NCBI GenBank assembly: GCA_964528155.1 | Contig: CAZGRL010000009.1 | Coordinates: 17,815-81,814, forward strand | DNA from: G001797105 sp964528155 | GTDB taxonomy: Bacteria > Chloroflexota > Anaerolineae > Anaerolineales > E44-bin32 | DNA length: 64,000 bases | Reading direction: 5' to 3' | In this document: piece by piece, positions 51,063 through 59,644 of the stretch | Layout of the letters: each line of letters opens with the position of its first letter | Position numbering within the stretch: the stretch's first letter is position 1 | Notes under the pieces: generated by a model | Database searches by the model: none | Told to the model about the DNA's origin: nothing | The model's input: the letters and a program-made list of their open reading frames with translations, nothing else | Made by a program: the position numbers and the translations under genes

Positions 51063-52937
51063 TCAAGAGTCACTGGATCCGAGCGTGACGCGTGACGAGT
51101 GAATGCAGTCCGGACTGCCAACCAGCATCAAGACATCGCCGTATCTCAGCACCGTATCCCCGTGAGGCACGAGCATGCCGCCGTCGCGGTGGATCCCCAG
51201 GACGAGGGCGTCGCCCGGGAGCCGGACATGTCGCAAGGCGCGTCCGGCGATCGACCGGTTGAGCAACCGAACGTCGGCCAGATCGAGATCCTCGCCCCGA
51301 TCCACCAACAGGTTGAAGGCCGTTGGGAAATGCAAGGCGCCCTCGAGGGCCATGATGACCGCCATCGCCGGTTGGACGACACGCACACCTATCTGCTCAA
51401 GAGATTGAGCACCAGCCGAGTCGTCGGCGCGTGCGATCACGGACGGGATCCCGAATTCCCCGATAGCCATCCGACACACTTCGCTCATGACCTCGGGACG
51501 TTTGGTCACGGCGAGCAGTGCTCGCGCAGTGCGAAGCCCGGCCTGCTCGAGCACATGCTGATCCGTCGGGTCGCCGAAGCACACATCAAATCCTTGTTCG
51601 GCCAGGCGGGCGAGCTGAGCCTGATCGGGGCCGATGAAGGTCACTTCTTCTTCGCTCTGGCGAAGCCGCTGTCCGAGGAGGGTGGCCAACTGCCCCGTTC
51701 CGAGGATGACGACCCGTCGGCGGTTCGCCTCAGGTGTCGGCGCCAGGATCCGATTGAAGAGGATCGGAGAGAGAGTGCAGGTGACCATTGCCACAAGGAG
51801 CACGGCGGAGTTGGTCGAGGTGGTAATGATCCCCAGGTCGAGTGCGATGGCCGAGGCGGCAATGATCAGCGATAGCCGGGAGGACAGCAGGACCCCGGCG
51901 GCGATGGTCTCGCGCCAGCTGAAAAGGCTGCGAAAGAGAAATGACGGGAAAAGCTTGATGAGGTACGCGGCGATGACGAGGATCGCCACCAGGATGAGTG
52001 ACCGCGGTGAAAGCAGCAGCGCCTGCAGGTCGAATCGTGTACCTGCCATGATGAAGAAGATCGGTATGAAGAAACCGTAGCCGATGGCATCGAGTTTCTC
52101 GCGCAACGCGGACTCCTGACCTTGCCCACCGACGCTCAAGATGGCGCCGGCGAGAAAGGCTCCGAGGATGACCTCAACTCCCAAGGCCTCAGCCAACACT
52201 GCCCAAATGACCATGAGCGCGAACGCGCCCCGGACATGGATCTGCGCCGTCGCGTGGGCAAGTTCACCGCTGATGCGGGCGATGATCTTGTTGGAGGACA
52301 CCCAACGGCTGATCCGGGCCGCCGTCATGAAAGCGCCGAGGAGCGCCAGGAATAGGATAATGTCCAGGCTCAGGCCCCGGCTGATGATGGCGATGGTGAT
52401 GCTCAGGAGTAGGAGGGTCGAGAAGTCGCTGATAAGAGATGTAATCAGCAGTGTCTGTCCGTACCCGGTGGACATGAGCTGTCGTTCCTTGAGGATCGGC
52501 ATCACGATTCCCAAAGAAGTCGTGCTCAGGATCAGGCCCATCAGGATGGGATTGCTGGCCAGGCCGGAGTTGCTCAGGCCAAGGCCCGCCAGCATCGCCA
52601 GCAAGACGGTCAGGCCGAAACTGAGCAGAGCGAGCGGAATCGGCCGCTGCCAACGAGGCCGTCCATCACCAACCTCGGAGGCGGTGAAAAGGGTCTGAAA
52701 GCTTACCTCCAGGCCGGAGAGGAACATCAAGAAGGTGAATCCAAACTCGGCCAGAAAGTTCAGGGTTGGGGAGGGTTCAACGAGGTTCAGTCCACTCTGG
52801 CCGATGGCAATCCCGGCGAGGATTTCTCCGACGACGATCGGCAGTCGAACAATCCGTACCCGGCTGGCAAGCAGGGGGACCACCACGGCCAGGCCGGTGA
52901 TCAGCAGAAGCGGGATGAATGTGGATTGCTCTTCCAT
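51063..52937 (-). CDS. Kef-type monovalent cation:proton antiporter with RCK_N and RCK_C domains
   Basis: The 624-residue protein has a 12-13 helix CPA2 antiporter domain (EILAGIAIGQSGLNLVEPS, SGLEVSFQTLF, LEVILGAFLAGAILSVGGQ, about 1-390), then a TrkA-N/RCK_N Rossmann domain (VVILGTGQLATLLGQRL, CFGDPTDQHVLEQAGL) and a C-terminal RCK_C domain (GGMLVPHGDTVLRYGDVLMLVG). It should exchange K+ or Na+ for H+ under control of a nucleotide bound to the RCK part. The final RCK_C is strikingly like those of both CLC proteins 1-3 kb downstream. The ATG at 52937 has AAGAGCTGAT as a weak ribosome site. Confidence 0.9.
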   Translation of the reverse strand: MEEQSTFIPLLLITGLAVVVPLLASRVRIVRLPIVVGEILAGIAIGQSGLNLVEPSPTLNFLAEFGFTFLMFLSGLEVSFQTLFTASEVGDGRPRWQRPIPLALLSFGLTVLLAMLAGLGLSNSGLASNPILMGLILSTTSLGIVMPILKERQLMSTGYGQTLLITSLISDFSTLLLLSITIAIISRGLSLDIILFLALLGAFMTAARISRWVSSNKIIARISGELAHATAQIHVRGAFALMVIWAVLAEALGVEVILGAFLAGAILSVGGQGQESALREKLDAIGYGFFIPIFFIMAGTRFDLQALLLSPRSLILVAILVIAAYLIKLFPSFLFRSLFSWRETIAAGVLLSSRLSLIIAASAIALDLGIITTSTNSAVLLVAMVTCTLSPILFNRILAPTPEANRRRVVILGTGQLATLLGQRLRQSEEEVTFIGPDQAQLARLAEQGFDVCFGDPTDQHVLEQAGLRTARALLAVTKRPEVMSEVCRMAIGEFGIPSVIARADDSAGAQSLEQIGVRVVQPAMAVIMALEGALHFPTAFNLLVDRGEDLDLADVRLLNRSIAGRALRHVRLPGDALVLGIHRDGGMLVPHGDTVLRYGDVLMLVGSPDCIHSSRVTLGSSDS

Positions 52938-53501
52938 ATCAGCTCTTCTTGTCGACCGTCAGCTTCACCCCAAACATCATCGAGCCGGTTGAGCAAACCT
53001 TTCAATGCCAGGGTTGGCGAACTATAGTGGTGTTGTCTGTTGTCGAGCGACCCGACATCCCGGTTGTCCCCGATGCGGTGAGAACATGAAGCGCCATCGT
53101 ACCATACGCCATGAGATGGCCCAACCCCCCATGTGTGGCCGTCGCGATTTCGGATTGATGGAAGTTGGTATTGGTGACGGTAGATTGAAACAGCTCAAGG
53201 AAATCCCGACGTCGGGGTCGGTGCAGCTTGATGTTTGGCCAGTGTGATACCCGAGGATCTCAATACGCTTTGGATGGGGTATCTCTACGCCCCGGAGAGG
53301 ATTGAGATGCGGATCGGGCGTATGGGAAGGCTGGCTTGGCGGAGATCGGTGGTCGGTCCGAGGAGCGCCCGGCGGCCGCGCACGACCAGGAGCACAATGT
53401 GGATTATTCGTCTCACATGATCGGCTGATACTTTTGGACGGAGAAGACCGAGTTCATCGGCTCGACTACGGAGCGCGCATTCGACATCGGAACCATGCGG
53501 A

Positions 53502-53534
53502 ACCGCCCTCCGATCGTATTGACCAGAGGGCGGT
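53502..53534. terminator. Hairpin downstream of the aldolase gene
   Basis: ACCGCCCTC (53502-53510) pairs with 53526-53534 around a 15-base loop, about 70 bp past the aldolase stop on the minus strand; no U-tract. Apart from this, 52938-53603 shows no gene I can support: frames are short, without ribosome sites or recognisable motifs. Confidence 0.3.
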
Positions 53535-53603
53535 GATTGCTCCAATACAAGGAATGACTGGATCTTTATTCGAGCATGTGCGAATGAGCCCGACCCGCGC
53601 CCC

Positions 53604-54677
53604 TCAGGCGGCTTCGGCCTCGAGCTCCGGGGTATACGTCCCCGATCGCGCCGCCCCGTTGCACTTTGCACGGTGATAGAAACTCATCTTCGCCGTGGAG
53701 ACGTTCGTCGGCTTGCCCATCCAGGCCTTGAGAACTGGCGCCTGAAGCGCCCGACCGTAGGAGAAGCTCAACTCCCATGGATGCGGGCCCATCGCGTTCA
53801 TTGCGTTCAAGTTCTCCGTCGCCTGTTTGGGTGATTGCCCTCCTGATAGGAAGACCACACCAGGCACCGCCGAAGGAACCGTGCGCCTCAGCGACCGGAC
53901 CGTGGCCTCTGCCACCTCGGCCAGGCTGGCTTGCTCCGGGCAGTCCTTTCCCGAGATGATCATGTTGGGTTTGAGCAGACTGCCTTCGAGCACGACGCCG
54001 TAGTCGTGGAGCATGCTGAACACCGCCTGCAGCGTTGCCTCGGTCACCCGGGCGCAACGGCGGATGTCGTGGTCGCCGTCCATCAGGACTTCGGGTTCGA
54101 CGATCGGGACCAGACCGGCTTCCTGGCTGAGCGCGGCAAAGCGCGCCAATGCATTCGCATTGGCGGCGATGCACGTCGACGATGGAATGCGATCTCCAAT
54201 GGTGATGACTGCCCGCCACTTGGTGAACCTCGCCCCCAGTTCGCGATACTCGCGCAGACGATCGCGCAGTCCGTCCAGGCCCTCGGTGACCTTCTCGCGC
54301 GGGAACCCGGCCAGATCCTTTGCGCCCTTGTCGACCTTGATGCCGGGGATAATGCCTTTCTTGTCGAGGACCTGGGTGAATGGCGTGCCGTCGACAGTGG
54401 CCTGCCGTATGGTCTCGTCGAACAGAATGACGCCGCTGATGTAGTCCTCGGCGCGATCCGTGGTGAACAGTAGCTCGCGATACGCCCGGCGGGTCTCGGT
54501 GCTCGACTCGAGTTGGATCATGTCGAAGCGCTTCTTGATCGTGCCGGTGCTTTCGTCCGCTGCCAGAATGCCCTTGCTCTCGGCTACGAGCGCCTGGGCC
54601 ACGCTGTCGAGGCCATATTCACTCACAGCTTCCATGAGGGGACGGGCATCCGTCATCTTCACACTAGACTGTGCCAT
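53604..54677 (-). CDS. fba: Class I fructose-bisphosphate aldolase
   Basis: The 357-residue enzyme is of the eukaryotic-type class I family: SKGILAADESTGTIKKRFD, ILFDETIRQ, KKGIIPGIKVDKG, ATK-equivalent RFTKWRAVITIG, VPIVEPEVLMDGDHD and the Schiff-base Lys in EGSLLKPNMIISGKD. It splits fructose 1,6-bisphosphate to two triose phosphates in glycolysis or runs in reverse. The ATG at 54677 has AAGGA about 8 bases upstream; an ATG at 54704 would add nine residues. TAGAAT near 54723-54728 may be its -10. It stands alone among non-glycolytic genes. Confidence 0.95.
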   Translation of the reverse strand: MAQSSVKMTDARPLMEAVSEYGLDSVAQALVAESKGILAADESTGTIKKRFDMIQLESSTETRRAYRELLFTTDRAEDYISGVILFDETIRQATVDGTPFTQVLDKKGIIPGIKVDKGAKDLAGFPREKVTEGLDGLRDRLREYRELGARFTKWRAVITIGDRIPSSTCIAANANALARFAALSQEAGLVPIVEPEVLMDGDHDIRRCARVTEATLQAVFSMLHDYGVVLEGSLLKPNMIISGKDCPEQASLAEVAEATVRSLRRTVPSAVPGVVFLSGGQSPKQATENLNAMNAMGPHPWELSFSYGRALQAPVLKAWMGKPTNVSTAKMSFYHRAKCNGAARSGTYTPELEAEAA

Positions 54678-54917
54678 AGGTGGATCCTTTCTCTCTCCGT
54701 TCAATGGTTGTTCCAGTCATCCATTCTATCGCAGTTTCCTGCGGCGGTTTCAAGCTACCGTGGAACGGTGGCGCTCCCTGAAGCAACTGGTAACGAGATC
54801 CGTGCCCGAGGATTGCGTCCTGGCCGATCGTGAGTTAAATTCACGAAGACAATATGTCGGCTGAGGGATCTGTAGCCCCTTGGACGACTTGAGCTGCAAC
54901 ACAGTGTAGAGTGAGAG

Positions 54918-55721
54918 ATGTTCGGAAGACGCCGGCGAGGATTCCTCCGGCAAGCTATCCAAGGATCGCAAGACGTCGAACTCAACTCGCTTGAGGACGA
55001 GCTGGCGCGCAAGCAGGAGCGCATAGCTGACCTGGAGCTTGAACTGTTCGACGCCCAGAACGACTTGCGCCGATTCGAAGCCGAAGTCGAGGGCCGACTG
55101 GGGGCAAGTCAACGCCGCCTGGAAGAGCTCGAGAAAGAACTGGTCCAGGCTCGGCGCCAGGCGGCTCGACGGGCTCAATGGGGAGAGCGGGCGGCGTCGC
55201 CCGACTTGATGGTCGACTCGGTGGATCAGTTCGAACGGACCTGGCGGCGAGATGAATCTATCGAGCCTCCGCCGCCGAAACCGGTCGAGGATGAGGATAT
55301 CCGGGTGGAGGTCAAGGCGCTCTACCGGAAGCTCGCCAAACGCTTCCACCCCGATCTGACCACCGACCCTGCGGAGAAGGCCTGGCGAGAAGGAGTCATG
55401 GCCGAAGTCAACCAGGCCTATGCCGACTCCGATCTCGCAGCCCTGCGCGCCCTTGATAAACGCCCCGACAGGTCTGTCGAGCTGGCGCCGAAAACTCGGG
55501 AGCAGATCCTGGCGGAGATCCTGACGGAGATCAAGCGTCTCGACCGATTGATCCCACAGCTTGAAAGCGAGTTGAGGAGAGTGATCCAGTCGCCCTTGCT
55601 TCAGCTCAAGCTGGAAGCGACGTTAGCGAGACGGCAGGGGAGGGACCTGCTGGGCGAGATGGCCTCGGAATTGCGAGTGGAGATCGCCCGCCTCGAGGCG
55701 GAGTTGGCCAGCTTCTCTTGA
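54918..55721 (+). CDS. Coiled-coil protein with a J-like domain
   Basis: The 267-residue protein has a basic start (MFGRRRRGFL), a coiled coil (residues about 20-85, LEDELARKQERIADLELEL), a linker with EPPPPKP, then a DnaJ-like helix pair with the HPD tripeptide in LYRKLAKRFHPDLTTDPAEK and VNQAYADSDLAALRAL (about 130-180), and a second coiled region to the end. A J domain would stimulate DnaK; the partner is unknown. TAGAGT five bases before the ATG suggests a leaderless transcript. No dnaK or grpE is nearby. Confidence 0.75.
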   Translation: MFGRRRRGFLRQAIQGSQDVELNSLEDELARKQERIADLELELFDAQNDLRRFEAEVEGRLGASQRRLEELEKELVQARRQAARRAQWGERAASPDLMVDSVDQFERTWRRDESIEPPPPKPVEDEDIRVEVKALYRKLAKRFHPDLTTDPAEKAWREGVMAEVNQAYADSDLAALRALDKRPDRSVELAPKTREQILAEILTEIKRLDRLIPQLESELRRVIQSPLLQLKLEATLARRQGRDLLGEMASELRVEIARLEAELASFS

Positions 55722-55874
55722 ACTCTGGCGTCAGACTGTGGCCGTCGCAATAGCAAAACCCGCTGACCGTACGATGACAGCCGATCCATGTTATATCGCA
55801 GGCGATCAACCCTTCTTGTTGCGACTCGTCGAGTGGGAGCCTTTCCAGATGGGACTGCGAATGATGCTTGTTTG

Positions 55875-56795
55875 ATGGGCTTGAAAACCAGATCTTTTGC
55901 CAGATACGCCTGGGGCGTCCTGGCATACACGTTAGCTGTGATCCTCTGGGGTGCGTACGTTCGCGCCACAGGATCGGGCGCGGGTTGCGGGAGTCACTGG
56001 CCCTTGTGCAACGGCGTGGTCATCCCGATCTCACCTCGCGTTGAGACTCTGGTTGAGTTCACCCATCGCGCGAGCAGCGGTCTGACGCTGCTTCTAGTGG
56101 GCGGCATGGTCGTGTGGGGTTGGATGGCCTTTCCCCGCCGACACCCGGTTCGCCTAGCGGTGCTGCTTTCGGTCCTCTTCGTCTTGAGCGAAGCCGCGGT
56201 CGGGGCCGGTCTCGTGCACTTCGAACTCGTGGCTGAGAACGCCTCGGCGGCGCGGGCGATCACGATCGCGGCTCACCTGGTGAACACGTTCCTGCTGCTG
56301 GGCGCGCTCACACTGACCGCGTGGTGGGCATCGAAAGACAGCCGTCTCGAGTTGCGATCTCAAGGGGCGGTGATGTGGATTCTGGGGCTGTCTATGGCAG
56401 GTGTGCTCATTCTGGGGATGAGCGGGGCCGTCACGGCCTTGGGGGACACTTTGTTCCCGGCGGAGTCTCTGGTCCAGGGACTGCAGCAAGACCTCAACCC
56501 GACCGCGTATTTTCTGCTCCGGTTGCGGGTCGTACACCCACTTCTGGCAATGATTGTTGCCTTTGGCGCCAGCGTGGGGGCGCTCACAATACGGGAGTGG
56601 AGGGACAACGTGACGACCGGCCGGCTGGCGCTCGGTCTGGTCGGTCTCTTCGGAGTGCAAGTCCTGGCCGGCCTGGCCAACGTAGTGCTGCTGGCGCCGA
56701 TATGGCTCCAACAGGTCCATCTGTTGCTGGCGGATCTGGTGTGGGTGTGTCTTGTGCTCCTGGCTGCTTCGGCGCTGGCCGCGCCCGAGGGGTGA
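55875..56795 (+). CDS. ctaA: Heme A synthase family protein (CtaA/Cox15)
   Basis: The 306-residue protein has eight membrane segments and the four conserved His of heme A synthases: one each in EFTHRASS, ITIAAHLVNTFLL, VVHPLLAM and QQVHLLLADLVW. The Cys pair after helix 1 (GAGCGSHWPLCNG) is present, as in the B. subtilis-type enzymes. It would oxidise heme O to heme A for aa3 oxidases, implying aerobic respiration, but no cox genes or ctaB are in the window. The ATG at 55875 is preferred to 55788 because helix 1 begins soon after. Confidence 0.9.
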   Translation: MGLKTRSFARYAWGVLAYTLAVILWGAYVRATGSGAGCGSHWPLCNGVVIPISPRVETLVEFTHRASSGLTLLLVGGMVVWGWMAFPRRHPVRLAVLLSVLFVLSEAAVGAGLVHFELVAENASAARAITIAAHLVNTFLLLGALTLTAWWASKDSRLELRSQGAVMWILGLSMAGVLILGMSGAVTALGDTLFPAESLVQGLQQDLNPTAYFLLRLRVVHPLLAMIVAFGASVGALTIREWRDNVTTGRLALGLVGLFGVQVLAGLANVVLLAPIWLQQVHLLLADLVWVCLVLLAASALAAPEG

Positions 56796-56856
56796 GACGG
56801 TGCGCGACCGCTCTGGATTTGTCGCTCAAGGCAGGCCTCTTCGGGTCGCATAAGAC

Positions 56857-56939
56857 GAACCGCCGAATGTGGGGGGGCATCCGGCGGTTCAAGATCTTCG
56901 GGGGTACCCATCACTCGTGTCGGGGGGACACGCGAGTGA
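56857..56939. terminator. Pair of hairpins between convergent genes
   Basis: The first has a 9-bp stem (GAACCGCCG, 56857-56865, with 56882-56890) extended inward by three pairs after one mismatch. The second pairs TCACTCG (56911-56917) with 56933-56939 and extends through TGTC/GACA. They lie between the plus-strand ctaA stop (56795) and the minus-strand NYN stop (57073). Confidence 0.4.
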
Positions 56940-57072
56940 CAGGAAACAGCCCCCACGACAAACCCGGATACCGACACGGGGGAGAAGAAGCCCGGGCTGT
57001 CTGCGATGAATATTAGCACAATTCAGACCCGGTTTTCATTAATAGTGGTTTAGTCAGAGCTGACTTCACATC

Positions 57073-57549
57073 TCACTTCTCCGGGTGTGACTTCCGGAAA
57101 AGCTCCTGCCATTCCTTGACGTCGTCATCCGTCAAATCGCTGTCGGGCTTCTCGCGCTGGCCGGTGCGGCGATCCGATTTCGACATCGACCGAACGAACT
57201 CGGGGCTGGACAACACCCGGGCACCGGCGCGGCGGGCCGAGGCCTGAACTTCCTGGTCGGAGGACACGACGGTCCAATTGCGGGCGGCTCCCTTCAGATG
57301 GTCGAGGTGCTGCACGATCGCCTGATCGGCCGATCGGGGCGGTCTGACGAAACGCACCGAAAGCCCGCCGGCGTCCTTCAGGGCTTGCATCGCCGGCGCG
57401 CCTCGGTCGAAATAGACTGTGACCCGGCGTCGAGTGCGCGCGCAGAATCGTCTCAACTCATCGACAAGGAGCATCTCATCGTCCGGGTCATCCAGACGAA
57501 TCTGCTTCATCGCTCCGATCAGGTTGTGGCCATCGATGATGTATGCCAA
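57073..57549 (-). CDS. NYN-domain (YacP-like) predicted nuclease
   Basis: The 158-residue protein begins with AYIIDGHNLIGAM and continues with VTVYFDRGAPAM and NWTVVSSDQEVQASARRAGA, the acidic PIN-like site of NYN/YacP (Rae1-like) proteins; the central ADQAIVQHLDHL carries another conserved Asp. Such proteins cut RNA, in some species at the ribosome. A C-terminal charged tail (SDRRTGQREKPDSDLTDDD) is longer than usual. The start is TTG with GGAG nine bases upstream; the DGHN motif would otherwise lack a leader. It is divergent from the LysM gene. Confidence 0.83.
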   Translation of the reverse strand: MAYIIDGHNLIGAMKQIRLDDPDDEMLLVDELRRFCARTRRRVTVYFDRGAPAMQALKDAGGLSVRFVRPPRSADQAIVQHLDHLKGAARNWTVVSSDQEVQASARRAGARVLSSPEFVRSMSKSDRRTGQREKPDSDLTDDDVKEWQELFRKSHPEK

Positions 57550-57646
57550 GAGGTGTCTCCGGGAGTGGAGCGGAACGAAGGATCCTCAACGCGCCCGATT
57601 CTAGGATGCCCAGAGATCGCGGTCAATTCCGTTTTCGCCGTACCTG

Positions 57647-57655
57647 TGCTATGAT
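57647..57655 (+). promoter_or_regulatory. Extended -10 promoter of the LysM gene
   Basis: TGCTATGAT ends 8 bases before the ATG at 57664, the same leaderless layout as uvrC and rarA. Confidence 0.5.
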
Positions 57656-57663
57656 CCGCGTCG

Positions 57664-58413
57664 ATGGGCAGCGTGCGTCGTGCGAACTCTCGTCAATACC
57701 TGGCATACCTCCTTCTGAACGTCATCGTATCCGCGGTTACGATCATCCTGGTTATGGCGATCTGGGGTCGGGTATCGGCGCCGGCCGAACCGACAGCCAC
57801 GCCCACGCTGGATGCTGTGGCGTTGATCGCCAGCGCGGTGCCGACTCCGACTGTCACACTTCCTCCAACGCCAACCCCGGTCACGTACACCGTCGAGTCG
57901 GGTGACACACTCTTCAGCATCGCCATCGATCTGGAGATCCCCGTCGACGCATTGATGGCGGCCAACGGGCTGACGGATCCCGACAAGCTCTCGGTTGGCC
58001 AGGTGCTGCTTGTGCCATCGCTCGAGGAGGCGCAGGCGTTGATCCCGACAGCCACAATTCGTCCTACTGAGCCGTTGTTCACCTTCACGCCCAATCCAGA
58101 TTCTCAGGCGCCGAACGTTGTCATCCGAGGAGTGAGCGGCTCAGGAGATCTGGCCACGGAGGCGGTGTTCCTGATCAACTCGGGCGGCGTGGCGGCGATG
58201 GCCGGTTGGTCGATGGATGACGGCAAAGGCCACGTGTACCGATTCCCCGAATTCACGCTTCATAGCGGCGCAGTCAGCGTCCACACCCGGGCCGGGGCTG
58301 ATACGGTGATCGACCTGTACTGGGGGTTGGACCAGGCCGTGTGGACGTCCGGAACGGTGGTCACGCTCCGGGATTCTTCCGGTGCGGTGCAATCCACTTT
58401 CAACATACCCTGA
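57664..58413 (+). CDS. Membrane-anchored LysM and lamin-tail-like domain protein
   Basis: The 249-residue protein has an N-terminal membrane anchor (YLLLNVIVSAVTIILVMAIW), a Thr/Pro-rich linker, a LysM domain (YTVESGDTLFSIAIDLEI, VGQVLLVPS, about 75-120) that should bind peptidoglycan or chitin-like glycans, a second linker and a C-terminal beta domain (VVIRGVSGSGDLATEAVFLI, MAGWSMDDGKGHVYRFPEF) resembling bacterial lamin-tail domains. It is probably exposed outside the membrane; the partner is unknown. The ATG at 57664 follows an extended -10 by 8 bases. Confidence 0.8.
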   Translation: MGSVRRANSRQYLAYLLLNVIVSAVTIILVMAIWGRVSAPAEPTATPTLDAVALIASAVPTPTVTLPPTPTPVTYTVESGDTLFSIAIDLEIPVDALMAANGLTDPDKLSVGQVLLVPSLEEAQALIPTATIRPTEPLFTFTPNPDSQAPNVVIRGVSGSGDLATEAVFLINSGGVAAMAGWSMDDGKGHVYRFPEFTLHSGAVSVHTRAGADTVIDLYWGLDQAVWTSGTVVTLRDSSGAVQSTFNIP

Positions 58414-58493
58414 TCTGAAGGCTCAAGGGCTCTCTCCAATGTGCCGAAGGGATGTGTTTCTTTCCCGATACGCGCCGCGATGCGCGCGGTTCG

Positions 58494-58934
58494 ATGGAAC
58501 ATGGAATGATATTCTGGGAATTGATCGCCGAGCGTAGGATTCGTGCTGCCTTCGCCGAAGGACAATTCGAGAATCTCCCTGGAGTGGGCAAACCACTCCA
58601 GTGGGAGAACGACGCAATGGTCCCGCCGTCGTGGCGGGCGGCATTCCATCTGCTGAGTCAGTCGGGTATGGCGCCGGCGTGGATCATGTTGGATGCGGAG
58701 ATCCGCCAAGATCAGCAGGCGGCGAGGCAGGCTTTCTCGATGGCCGTGGCCCAGTTGGATGGTCAAGATCCTGGGTATGGTCGGGCGGTTAACCAGTTCA
58801 CCCAACGCGTGGCTGAAATCAACCACGCTATCGACAATCTCAATCTGCAGGTTCCCACACCGCATCTGGTGAGGGCACGCCTGCAGGCCGATCTCGAGAT
58901 TGCTCGGATCGTCCGTCTCCTGAATGAGACGTGA
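58494..58934 (+). CDS. DUF1992 (DnaJ-homologue C28 conserved domain) protein
   Basis: The 146-residue protein matches DUF1992: IFWELIAERRIRAAFAEGQF, ENLPGVGKPLQWEND and ALH-like LLSQSGMAPAWIMLDAEIRQD. In eukaryotes this domain is found in DNAJC28; bacterial members have no clear role. The second half is a helical region (VNQFTQRVAEINHAIDNLNL). The ATG at 58494 is used; 58506 is possible. No ribosome site is evident. It follows the LysM gene by about 80 bp on the same strand. Confidence 0.8.
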   Translation: MEHGMIFWELIAERRIRAAFAEGQFENLPGVGKPLQWENDAMVPPSWRAAFHLLSQSGMAPAWIMLDAEIRQDQQAARQAFSMAVAQLDGQDPGYGRAVNQFTQRVAEINHAIDNLNLQVPTPHLVRARLQADLEIARIVRLLNET

Positions 58935-59079
58935 ACTGCGATGGACGAGCTCCGGAAAGCCGCGTGGGCGAGCTTCAGGATCTCGACCCTGCGGCGGAGT
59001 TGCCTCAAGGCTGTTCCGCTATATCCGAATTCGGCGTCTCTGGATCGGCAGGTTCGGCTGACCTGGCGAGCTGGGGGCG

Positions 59080-59283
59080 TCAGGAAGGAGGCGGGACTTC
59101 AGGGGGCTGCTTCGAATCATCCGCGCGGTCTTGCTTGTCGTCCGGCTCCCCCTGGATGCCCTTGCGGAACTCACGGATGGCACTGCCCATCTCGCCGCCG
59201 ATCTTGCTCAGGCGTCCGACACCGAAGACCAGAACGACAATGACCAGGATGATAATCAGTTCTACCGGGCCGATGTCTGGCAT
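59080..59283 (-). CDS. tatA: Sec-independent translocase TatA/E family protein
   Basis: The 67-residue protein has the TatA plan: a short outside start MPDIGPVELIIILVIVVLVF, GVGRLSKIGGEMGSAIREFR amphipathic helix with the usual Gly hinge, and a charged tail with Pro. With TatC it forms the pore for folded proteins carrying twin-arginine signals; no tatC is nearby. The ATG at 59283 has GGAG eight bases upstream; the longer frame has no family likeness. The gap 59284-59644 to its right holds only its promoter and no gene I can support. Confidence 0.9.
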   Translation of the reverse strand: MPDIGPVELIIILVIVVLVFGVGRLSKIGGEMGSAIREFRKGIQGEPDDKQDRADDSKQPPEVPPPS

Positions 59284-59312
59284 ACGGCACTCCAATCGTA
59301 GGTGCGGCGGAG

Positions 59313-59321
59313 ATTGTATCA
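59313..59321 (-). promoter_or_regulatory. Extended -10 promoter of tatA
   Basis: TGATACAAT on the minus strand, 29 bases before the ATG, leaves a short leader carrying the GGAG ribosome site. Confidence 0.5.
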
Positions 59322-59644
59322 CCGTTGTCCGGCCTTCCTTAAAGGAATACATGCCTGCCGTGGAAGGATGGGCATCTCGCCCCATGCGTCAAGGGAGGCG
59401 TCGTGAGTCGGGAAGGAGCAGGCGGGTGTTGGATGTGCATTCTCGACCTGTTCAAAGCCGGCGTGCCAAGGCGAGGCAAACTGCTCTGCTTGCACACCCC
59501 CTGGGCGTTTGATAGACTCGGTCCAGGAGCCAATCGGAGCTCGCCGAAAGGCGCCGTGATCGTCCACCCTTCCGGCCCGGCCAAGATGCGCCTGCGGGTC
59601 GAAGCGCAAGCCACGTGAGTAGGATCGAAGCCAAGGTATTGCTG

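Noticed and set aside
52938..53603. Short frames in the 666-bp gap between the antiporter and aldolase genes
   Set aside because: None has a ribosome site, a recognisable motif or a promoter of the kind seen at other genes here; it is left as non-coding.
59386..59644. Possible small SRP RNA upstream of dnaX
   Set aside because: GGGAAGGAGCAG near 59407-59418 recalls the SRP helix 8 region, but the conserved GGUCAGGNCCGGAAGGNAGCAGC-type core could not be matched and no complete long stem was found. A covariance-model search would settle it.
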